Shown: one piece after another, positions 1-3,730 of the stretch
Layout of the letters: the number at the start of each line of letters is the position of its first letter
Position numbering within the stretch: position 1 is the stretch's first letter
Source of the DNA: Treponema sp.
Lineage (GTDB): Bacteria > Spirochaetota > Spirochaetia > Treponematales > Breznakiellaceae
Direction of reading: 5' to 3'
Assembly (NCBI GenBank): GCA_031257715.1
Contig: JAIROE010000016.1
Span: 1-5,574, forward strand
DNA length: 5,574 nt
The notes under the pieces: model-generated
The model's input: only the letters and a program-made list of their open reading frames with translations
Database searches by the model: none
What the model was told of the DNA's origin: nothing
Made by a program: the position numbers and the translations under genes

Positions 1-197
1 CAGGGATCGGTTTCGGTAAAGCCGCCGCAGACGGAACAACGGCGTATTGCCCCATGAAGCCCCGACAATTCATCGGCCAGCGTGCGGGCGTAGAGGGAAT
101 CGCCCTCAAGGATGTGATAAACCAGCCGTCCGGCAGTCTTTTTACCTATGCCCGGCAGCCGGGAAAAGAGAGCGGTGAGCCTGTCGATGGCGTTCAC
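1..197 (-). CDS. recR: Recombination mediator RecR, N-terminal part (runs off left edge)
   Basis: Reading the minus strand from a GTG at 197 gives an uninterrupted frame of 65 codons to the window edge. It begins (M)NAIDRLTALFSRLPGIGKK. This is the RecR N-terminus: a helix-hairpin-helix around LPGIGKKTAGRL (residues 14-25), then the first half of the zinc finger with Cys54 and Cys57 in CSVCGGF. The second Cys pair and the TOPRIM domain lie outside the window. By family knowledge, RecR works with RecO and RecF to load RecA on gapped DNA. The GTG start is chosen because family members begin at this point. It overlaps the ybaB stop codon by 4 bp (GTGA), which suggests translational coupling. A weak GGGG lies 5 nt upstream of the start. 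Identity is very secure; the exact start is fairly secure. Confidence 0.95.
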   Translation of the reverse strand, partial: MNAIDRLTALFSRLPGIGKKTAGRLVYHILEGDSLYARTLADELSGLHGAIRRCSVCGGFTETDP

Positions 198-532
198 AGG
201 ATCCCCGGCATGCCCGGTAAGCCTGCTCCCGGTATGCCCATGCTGCCCGCCAGGGAGCCCAGTTCACGTCTTATTGCCTCCCGCGCCCTGGCGGCCGCGT
301 CCGAAAAGGCTGCCGCCGCAAGATCTTCAAGCAGGCCTGTATCGCGGTTTTCAACCGCTTCCGGGACTATGCGCACATCAAGGACTTCCATCTTTCCGTT
401 CATGTCCACTTCCACCATGCCGCCGCCGGCAGACCCGGTAACGGTAATAGCGGCGAGTTTTTCCTGTATGTCGCCCATCTGTTCCTGAAGCTTTTGGGCG
501 TTTTTCAGAATTTCAAAAGGATTAATGTTCAT
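194..532 (-). CDS. ybaB: YbaB/EbfC family nucleoid-associated DNA-binding protein
   Basis: A 112-residue protein starting MNINPFEILKNAQKLQEQMG. It has the usual YbaB make-up: an N-terminal amphipathic helix rich in Lys, Gln and Glu (about residues 5-27), a central beta part with the conserved GSAGGGMVEVDMNGKMEV segment (about 33-50), and an Ala-rich C-terminal helix (about 68-92). It ends in a Gly/Pro/Met-rich tail. The family binds DNA as a dimer and coats the nucleoid; in Borrelia the homologue is EbfC. The gene sits in the widely conserved dnaX-ybaB-recR order. The start at 532 is chosen because family similarity begins there and AGGGGG lies 6 nt upstream of the ATG. The frame stays open upstream to 772, but that part is antisense-frame sequence of dnaX. 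The start lies inside the 3' end of dnaX (11-bp overlap) and the stop overlaps the recR GTG. Confidence 0.95.
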   Translation of the reverse strand: MNINPFEILKNAQKLQEQMGDIQEKLAAITVTGSAGGGMVEVDMNGKMEVLDVRIVPEAVENRDTGLLEDLAAAAFSDAAARAREAIRRELGSLAGSMGIPGAGLPGMPGIL

Positions 533-2063
533 TGTCCGCCCCCTGTTTTCCCGCTCCCTGTCCGGCGATAATAGTCCCGCCGAAGATATCAAGCACCCGC
601 CTTGCCTGCGGCGGGATCTGTCCGGCGGAGGGAGAAACGGGGATCTCCGCCGTTCTTGCGGCGTCAGGCACGGCCTTTTCCGGGCCGCCGAGCCGGCTCC
701 ATAGGGGAACGTCGTCTTCGTCCTCCGGTGTATCTTCCCGAACGGCCCGCTCCCCGGTCTCTCCGCCTTCACGCGCCGCCATATACCGTTTGAAACCTTC
801 CGTAAGCGACGGCCCGCTTTCCGGGGCCGTTTTCTTCTCCGTTTCCCCCCGCCCCGAAGGTTCCCCCGCGCCCGCGGAGTTTCCCTCAGGAACGGCTAAA
901 GGGCGGGCTATCCCGTCCTTCAGCCCGAGGGCCCCCCGCGCCTCTTCCACCGCGGCCCTGAGTTCTGAAGGGGGAATCCAGCGATCCAGCCAGGAAAGTT
1001 TGGAAACCGCCGTTTCCAGTTCAAACCGGGGGGATACGGAATAGCGTATATCCCGGTAGCAGGCCAGCAACAGCTCCAGCGCCCGTTCCAGCCGGACCGA
1101 ATCGAGTTTTTCCCCAGCCTTGGCGGAAAAACGGCCGGGATTGTATCCAAGAAGGGATTCACGGGTAATGCCATTTTTAAGGAGCAGAAGACTCCGGTAA
1201 TAACCGGCAAGATCCATGATGAACTGTTCAATCGCTACCCCGGAACCCAGAATCTCGTCTATCAGCGAAAAACAAAGGGACGTATTATTGTCCGCGGCGG
1301 CTTCGGCCAGGGCGTTAAGCTGCTCAAGCCCCAGAAGGCCCAGCTTCTTCCGTATCACCTCGCTGCGTATATGGCCTTCGGAAAACGAAACAACCTGATC
1401 AAAAAGGGTAAAAGCGTCCCGGAGGCTCCCCGTCGATTCACGGGCGATCCAGAATAACGCCTCATCCTCGGCTTCTATGTTTATTTCGCCCGATACTTCC
1501 TTCAGTATGTCCCTGATGGTTTCAACGGGAATAAGGCGGAAGTTGAACTGCTGACAGCGGCTTTTTATCGTCGCCGGAACCTTGTGCAGCTCCGTAGTGG
1601 CAAAGATGAAGACGATGTAGGGCGGCGGCTCCTCAATGGTTTTGAGGAGGGCGTTGAAGGCGTTTGTGGAAAGCATGTGAACTTCGTCTATGATGTAGAT
1701 CTTGTAGCGCCCCGCCGCCGGCGGGAAAAGAACCTCATCCTTGATCTGCCTCACATCGTTGACCGATGTGTTGGAAGCCCCGTCTATCTCGATGACATCC
1801 ATGCTGGTTCCCGCCCGTATTTCCCGGCAGTTGGCGCATTCGCCGCAGGGAACCGCCGCCGGCCCCTTTTCACAGTTAAGGGACCGCGCAAGAATGCGGG
1901 CGGCGCTGGTTTTACCGCAGCCCCGCGGCCCCGAGAAAAGATACGCGTGGGCAATCTGCCCGCTCTCCAGGGAATTTTTGAGCGTTGAAACCACAAATTC
2001 CTGACCGGCAAGCTCATCGAAGGTTTTCGGCCTCCGCCGGGTCGCGGTTACCTCATACGACAT
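522..2063 (-). CDS. dnaX: DNA polymerase III subunit tau/gamma (clamp loader ATPase)
   Basis: A 513-residue AAA+ ATPase of the replication clamp loader. Visible motifs are Walker A GPRGCGKT (45-52), a four-Cys zinc module (Cys64, Cys73, Cys76, Cys79), Walker B IYIIDEVHM with Asp126-Glu127, sensor 1 FATTE (154-158), the arginine finger SRC (168-170) and sensor 2 GSLRDA (212-217, Arg215). The collar domain runs to about residue 365. The rest is a low-complexity Glu/Gly/Pro-rich linker ending in a short module with RRVLDIFGG (488-495). E. coli tau is about 640 residues, so the C-terminal polymerase- and helicase-binding part is shorter here. I see no clear frameshift site for a separate gamma form. 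The ATG at 2063 is chosen because conserved DnaX proteins start with MxYEVTA; the frame is open to 2291 but the extra residues are not DnaX-like. No Shine-Dalgarno precedes the start. First gene of dnaX-ybaB-recR. Confidence 0.97.
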   Translation of the reverse strand: MSYEVTATRRRPKTFDELAGQEFVVSTLKNSLESGQIAHAYLFSGPRGCGKTSAARILARSLNCEKGPAAVPCGECANCREIRAGTSMDVIEIDGASNTSVNDVRQIKDEVLFPPAAGRYKIYIIDEVHMLSTNAFNALLKTIEEPPPYIVFIFATTELHKVPATIKSRCQQFNFRLIPVETIRDILKEVSGEINIEAEDEALFWIARESTGSLRDAFTLFDQVVSFSEGHIRSEVIRKKLGLLGLEQLNALAEAAADNNTSLCFSLIDEILGSGVAIEQFIMDLAGYYRSLLLLKNGITRESLLGYNPGRFSAKAGEKLDSVRLERALELLLACYRDIRYSVSPRFELETAVSKLSWLDRWIPPSELRAAVEEARGALGLKDGIARPLAVPEGNSAGAGEPSGRGETEKKTAPESGPSLTEGFKRYMAAREGGETGERAVREDTPEDEDDVPLWSRLGGPEKAVPDAARTAEIPVSPSAGQIPPQARRVLDIFGGTIIAGQGAGKQGADNEH

Positions 2064-2069
2064 GGCTAA

Positions 2070-2099
2070 AGTATAGCGGAAAACCCGGATGCTTGGAAA
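2070..2099 (-). promoter_or_regulatory. Candidate promoter of dnaX-ybaB-recR, giving a near-leaderless mRNA
   Basis: On the minus strand a good -10 box, TATACT (2075-2070), is preceded after 18 nt by a weaker -35 box, TTTCCA (2099-2094). Only TTAGCC separates the -10 from the dnaX ATG, so the predicted transcription start falls on or next to the A of the start codon. There is no Shine-Dalgarno sequence, which fits a leaderless transcript. The -10 is convincing by eye and the -35 is only a 4/6 match. Confidence 0.5.
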
Positions 2100-2101
2100 G
2101 G

Positions 2102-2118
2102 AATTTGCGAAGCAAATT
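2102..2118. repeat. Perfect palindrome just upstream of the dnaX -35 box
   Basis: AATTTGC-GAA-GCAAATT: 7-bp arms around a 3-bp centre. The right end on the minus strand stops 2 bp before the candidate dnaX -35 box, which is where activators or repressors often bind. It has no T-tract, so a terminator is unlikely. The sequence does not match a regulator site that I recognise. Confidence 0.5.
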
Positions 2119-2204
2119 ACCCTCTCTTCCCTTTCCCCGCGGCCTTTCTTCATTTTCAAGTGATTTTTCTCCGCTTCCGGGCGGCTTGTCACCGGTTCCA
2201 GATG

Positions 2205-2233
2205 TTGAAAAAACTGCAGAGATAAAGTATAAA
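2205..2233 (+). promoter_or_regulatory. Candidate sigma-70-type promoter reading toward the DUF975 gene
   Basis: TTGAAA (2205-2210), a 17-nt spacer and TATAAA (2228-2233): each box matches the consensus at 5 of 6 positions, with ideal spacing. Transcription would start near 2240 and give a leader of about 190 nt before the membrane-protein gene at 2434. It is the best plus-strand promoter I found upstream of that gene. Confidence 0.55.
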
Positions 2234-2243
2234 GGAAAAAGAT

Positions 2244-2282
2244 ATGTCGTATGACAGGATCGTTTTCGTCTCGTTGGGCTAA
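2244..2282 (+). CDS. Possible 12-residue leader peptide ORF
   Basis: Just after the promoter at 2205-2233 there is AAAGGA (2231-2236), then an ATG at 2244 and a frame of 12 codons, MSYDRIVFVSLG, ending with TAA. It is followed 13 nt later by a strong hairpin (2296-2329). The order promoter, ribosome-binding site, mini-ORF, hairpin, gene is what a translated leader would look like. The peptide has no run of one amino acid that would suggest classical attenuation, and an ORF of this length can occur by chance. No homologue is recognised. Confidence 0.25.
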   Translation: MSYDRIVFVSLG

Positions 2283-2295
2283 ATTGTCCAAGGAA

Positions 2296-2329
2296 GCGCT
2301 GATTCATTCGCATTCGAATAAATCGGCGC
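2296..2329. repeat. Long hairpin with GCGCTGATT/AATCGGCGC stem
   Basis: GCGCTGATT, one unpaired base, ATTCG, loop CATT, CGAAT, one unpaired base, AATCGGCGC. The 9-bp outer stem has one G-T pair and the inner stem is 5 bp. No T-tract follows on either strand, so it is not an obvious terminator. The outer stem is closely related to that of the hairpin at 2378-2408, which suggests two copies of a small palindromic repeat in the leader of the DUF975 gene. Confidence 0.6.
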
Positions 2330-2343
2330 CGCTTTAATGTGGT

Positions 2344-2369
2344 TTTTTCGCAATTTTTCGCAGAAAAAT
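2344..2369. repeat. Direct repeat TTTTTCGCA x2 with an AT-rich inverted repeat
   Basis: TTTTTCGCA occurs at 2344-2352 and again at 2354-2362. The second copy is also the left arm of ATTTTT-CGCAG-AAAAAT (2353-2369). It lies between the two larger hairpins upstream of the DUF975 gene. The role is unknown; chance in AT-rich DNA is possible. Confidence 0.35.
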
Positions 2370-2377
2370 GACAGGAT

Positions 2378-2408
2378 AACGCTGATTGGCCACAAGTTAA
2401 TCGGCGTT
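2378..2408. repeat. Hairpin with AACGCTGATT/AATCGGCGTT stem
   Basis: AACGCTGATT (2378-2387) and AATCGGCGTT (2399-2408) form a 10-bp stem with one G-T pair around an 11-nt loop. The right arm ends 15 nt before the Shine-Dalgarno sequence of the DUF975 gene, so it would sit in that gene's leader. The stem repeats the one at 2296-2329 apart from its base. Confidence 0.55.
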
Positions 2409-2433
2409 GTTCTAAAGAAGCCGGGAGTTTTTT

Positions 2434-3015
2434 ATGAAAACCAATTCGGAACTGAGGGCTCAGGCCAGGGCGCAATTGCACGGCGCCTGGGGCACGGGTG
2501 TAGGCATTTGTTTTGTCTATTTGCTGATTATAGTAATTGCTACCGTCCTGTTCGGTATTCCCATCCTGATTGTTGGTGGCCCGCTGTATCTTGGACTTGC
2601 CGGTTATTTTGTTCGCAGGGTTCGCGGCGAACAGGTAAATGTGGGAGATCTTTTTGACGGCTTTGACAGATTCGGCGCGGCTTTCCTCTTGTATCTCTTG
2701 CGGGGAATTTTTATTTTTCTTTGGACGCTCCTTCTGATCATACCGGGCATCGTCAAGATTTTCAGTTATTCAATGGCATTTTATATTCTCGGGGATAATC
2801 CCGGTATGAACGGCTGTGAATCCATAACCGCCAGCAGGAAAATGATGAACGGGCATAAAGGCCGGTTGTTCGGTTTGTATTTCAGTTTTATTGGATGGAT
2901 ACTCCTTGGCATTTTGACGCTGGGCATCGGTTTCCTGTGGATTTTTCCGTATATGCTGCAGGCGGAAGCGAATTTTTATGAAGAGTTGAAAAAGAACGGG
3001 AAACCGGTTGAATGA
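2434..3015 (+). CDS. DUF975 family integral membrane protein
   Basis: A 193-residue, very hydrophobic protein recognised as DUF975 (Pfam family of unknown function). Visible family features are the cytosolic-looking N-terminus MKTNSELRAQARAQLHG, the turn GDLFDGFDRFG (71-81), the PGIVKIFSYSMAFYIL segment (104-119), the SRKMMNGHKGRLF stretch (134-146) and the FIGWILLGILTLGIGFLW helix region (152-169). About four to five membrane segments are likely (roughly 21-40, 42-60, 83-108, 148-176). There is no cleavable signal peptide. GGGAG (2423-2427) lies 6 nt before the ATG, which supports this start. No biochemical role is established to my knowledge. It is a single-gene unit converging with ffs: its TGA shares its last base with the ffs U-tract. 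Its DNA looks AT-richer than that of dnaX or thrS. Confidence 0.9.
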   Translation: MKTNSELRAQARAQLHGAWGTGVGICFVYLLIIVIATVLFGIPILIVGGPLYLGLAGYFVRRVRGEQVNVGDLFDGFDRFGAAFLLYLLRGIFIFLWTLLLIIPGIVKIFSYSMAFYILGDNPGMNGCESITASRKMMNGHKGRLFGLYFSFIGWILLGILTLGIGFLWIFPYMLQAEANFYEELKKNGKPVE

Positions 3016-3128
3016 AAAACCCCGGGCCAGGGAGGCCACGGCGCAGAAAGCATCCGCTTGCCGTTGCTTCCTTCCGGACCTGGCGGGGTTGGGCGGCGCC
3101 TCCTCGCATGGTTCCTGACTGCGGGGCT
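3015..3128 (-). ncRNA. ffs: Small signal recognition particle RNA (4.5S type)
   Basis: The minus strand contains the SRP core CAGGTCCGGAAGGAAGCA (3082-3065) with the GGAA tetraloop at 3075-3072, the Ffh-binding domain IV. The flanks fold into one long rod: AGCCCCG (3128-3122) pairs with CGGGGTT at the 3' end, GTCAGG with CCTGGC, and GGAGGC with GCCTCC. The length, about 110 nt, fits the short 4.5S form without an Alu domain. The 3' end CGGGG followed by TTTTT (3019-3015) serves as terminator. By family knowledge the RNA binds Ffh and FtsY for co-translational targeting of membrane proteins. The 5' end is set by the promoter and the closing helix and is accurate to a few bases. Confidence 0.93.
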
Positions 3129-3133
3129 TCTGA

Positions 3134-3162
3134 ATCATAGATCAATCATTGGACTTGTTCAA
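3134..3162 (-). promoter_or_regulatory. Promoter of ffs (SRP RNA)
   Basis: TTGAAC (3162-3157), a 17-nt spacer and TATGAT (3139-3134) on the minus strand. Transcription would start about 7 nt later, at 3128-3127, exactly where the closing helix of the SRP RNA begins. The agreement between the promoter and the RNA end supports both. The -35 box lies in the left arm of the palindrome at 3152-3188. Confidence 0.8.
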
Positions 3163-3188
3163 GAACCCGGCTGGTTCTTTCACAAGTC
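3152..3188. repeat. Long palindrome overlapping the ffs promoter
   Basis: GACTTGT-tc-AAGAACC-cggct-GGTTCTT-tc-ACAAGTC: 7 + 7 paired bases per arm, a symmetric 2 x 2 internal loop and a 5-nt loop. The left arm covers the ffs -35 box, so a protein bound here could control SRP RNA. Alternatively it is one of a run of hairpins that stop plus-strand transcription. No T-tract follows directly. Confidence 0.65.
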
Positions 3189-3190
3189 TC

Positions 3191-3238
3191 GCAGATTCGG
3201 CGTATTTTTTGCAAAAATCCGCCAAATCTGCCGTTTTT
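3191..3238 (+). terminator. 41-bp palindrome followed by T5, candidate plus-strand terminator
   Basis: The arms are GCAGATT, GGCG and ATTTTT on the left (3191-3209) and AAAAAT, CGCC and AATCTGC on the right (3213-3231), interrupted by two single mismatches and closed by a 3-nt centre TGC. Two bases after the right arm come five T's (3234-3238). It is the first plus-strand structure after the DUF975 gene that could act as an intrinsic terminator. The AT-rich upper stem and the CG before the T's make it less than ideal. Confidence 0.5.
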
Positions 3239-3246
3239 AACGGGGA

Positions 3247-3278
3247 AGTTGTTCAATAACAGAATTTATTGAACAACT
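3247..3278. repeat. Perfect 13-bp inverted repeat
   Basis: AGTTGTTCAATAA (3247-3259) and its exact reverse complement (3266-3278) around a 6-nt centre CAGAAT. It is AT-rich and has no adjacent T-tract. It shares the core TTGTTCAA with the palindrome at 3152-3188. It could be an operator, an RNA hairpin or a repeat-family member; no assignment is possible from sequence alone. Confidence 0.6.
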
Positions 3279-3295
3279 CTATTAAAACAATGCAA

Positions 3296-3328
3296 GAACG
3301 GGATGGTCCGCTGTTCCTCATCCCGTTC
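3296..3328. repeat. Perfect 10-bp inverted repeat with 13-nt loop
   Basis: GAACGGGATG (3296-3305) and CATCCCGTTC (3319-3328). On the minus strand the right end is followed by TTGCATTGTTTT, a poor T-rich tail, so it could be a weak terminator in that direction. It is the fourth of four hairpins in a row between ffs and the candidate small RNA. Confidence 0.5.
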
Positions 3329-3386
3329 GCCCCGGGTGCTTCAAATTCATCTATTAAAAAAGGCGCGTAGTACACCCTGTTTCAAT

Positions 3387-3430
3387 AAAAAAGCCCCCCG
3401 GGAAAAGGAGGTGAGGAAACCCGGGGAGCC
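3387..3430 (-). terminator. Strong intrinsic terminator with anti-Shine-Dalgarno-like loop
   Basis: On the minus strand GGCTCCCCGGG (3430-3420) pairs with CCCGGGGGGCT (3402-3392) in an 11-bp GC-rich stem with two G-U pairs, followed by six T's (3392-3387, the first shared with the stem). The 17-nt loop is TTTCCTCACCTCCTTTT. No minus-strand protein gene lies upstream (thrS is on the plus strand), so the terminator must serve an RNA starting nearby. The plus strand of this hairpin has no T-tract. Confidence 0.8.
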
Positions 3431-3528
3431 ACTGACAATACGAACGTTGCTCAACCATGATGCCAAACAAAAGGTAGATGACTGTATATCTAAAGATGAA
3501 AACTTCATCTAAAACGTATCATCAGTCT
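3387..3528 (-). ncRNA. Candidate independent small RNA of about 140 nt
   Basis: A minus-strand unit with a promoter (3563-3535), a hairpin AGATGAA-GTT-TTCATCT (3510-3494) bracketed by GACTG/CAGTC (3527-3523 with 3484-3480), a short GTTG/CAAC element (3455-3446) and a strong terminator at the end. No convincing protein frame fills it. The terminator loop carries CACCTCCTT, complementary to AAGGAGGTG ribosome-binding sites, like the C/U-rich loops of known translation-repressing small RNAs. It does not match tmRNA, RNase P RNA or 6S RNA as I know them. The 5' end is inferred from the promoter. It could instead be an antisense transcript for the thrS upstream region. Confidence 0.5.
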
Positions 3529-3534
3529 TTCTTA

Positions 3535-3563
3535 AAGATAGTCAATTTTTCATCCGGGGTCAA
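3535..3563 (-). promoter_or_regulatory. Candidate promoter of the minus-strand small RNA
   Basis: TTGACC (3563-3558), a 17-nt spacer and TATCTT (3540-3535). The -35 matches at 5 of 6 positions and the -10 at 4 of 6. Transcription would begin near 3528, upstream of the first hairpin of the small RNA. Confidence 0.45.
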
Positions 3564-3589
3564 GGATATTAAGAAATAATATAAAAATC

Positions 3590-3620
3590 GCCGGGTATTG
3601 TAAAGGACCCAATCCCCGGC
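3590..3620. terminator. Hairpin upstream of thrS, possible attenuator or terminator
   Basis: GCCGGG-t-ATTG (3590-3600) pairs with CAAT-c-CCCGGC (3610-3620) around the loop TAAAGGACC. On the plus strand it is followed by CCCTTTT, so a role as thrS leader attenuator is possible but weak. On the minus strand it is followed by GATTTTTAT, a better tail, though no known transcript enters from that side except antisense to thrS. It lies just after an AT-rich stretch (3561-3588) that may hold a promoter. Confidence 0.4.
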
Positions 3621-3640
3621 CCCTTTTCGGCTGGATTAAT

Positions 3641-3730
3641 TTTGAGGCAATGCGGTGCCTTGACTATCCGCCGCAAATCCGCCATCCTGACCAAGGCGTT
3701 TCCGCGCCATTATTGCGGAAGAGGAGCCCT
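3641..3730 (+). promoter_or_regulatory. Repeat-rich leader and ribosome-binding site of thrS
   Basis: The bases before the thrS start hold GGCA-ATGCGG-TGCC (3646-3659), a direct repeat of ATCCGCC (3666-3672 and 3677-3683), CCTTG/CAAGG (3658-3662 with about 3691-3695), and CCGCAA (3671-3676) complementary to TTGCGG (3713-3718). The last element touches the Shine-Dalgarno GAGGAG (3721-3726), 4 nt before the ATG. Folding could therefore affect ribosome access. ThrRS of E. coli represses its own mRNA through leader hairpins, which makes the idea plausible here but unproven. No T-box specifier or antiterminator motif is seen. Confidence 0.35.

Noticed and set aside
900..1031. Programmed -1 frameshift site in dnaX for a gamma product
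   Set aside because: No A AAA AAG-type heptamer is seen in the linker. The only A-rich spot (GAG AAG AAA ACG, near codons 410-412) does not fit the slippery pattern.
532..1044. Open plus-strand frame of 170 codons opposite dnaX
   Set aside because: Antisense to the low-complexity C-terminal part of dnaX; Ser/Pro/Arg-rich with no family resemblance.
2064..2291. N-terminal extension of dnaX in the same frame
   Set aside because: DnaX proteins begin at MSYEVTA; the extension is unlike any DnaX and contains the candidate promoter and palindrome.
3152..3328. Integron attC sites (such integrons occur in Treponema)
   Set aside because: The palindromes lack the GTTRRRY/RYYYAAC core sites, and no cassette genes lie between them. 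A GTTGGGC inside ffs is part of the SRP RNA.
3403..3419. Resemblance of the loop to the 3' end of 16S rRNA, suggesting an rRNA fragment
   Set aside because: Only about ten bases match and no other 16S sequence is present; the context is a terminator loop.
3347..3508. Minus-strand ORF of 53 codons starting MKFSSLDIQ
   Set aside because: It runs straight through the strong terminator and its T-tract and has no ribosome-binding site.
3303..3512. Plus-strand ORF of 69 codons between ffs and thrS
   Set aside because: It crosses a palindrome and the minus-strand terminator, has no convincing ribosome-binding site and shows no recognisable protein features.
3650..3730. Upstream ATG for thrS adding 27 residues
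   Set aside because: No good ribosome-binding site, residues not TGS-like, while GAGGAG precedes the ATG at 3731.
3531..3730. T-box riboswitch upstream of thrS
   Set aside because: No conserved T-box sequence or specifier-loop layout is visible.
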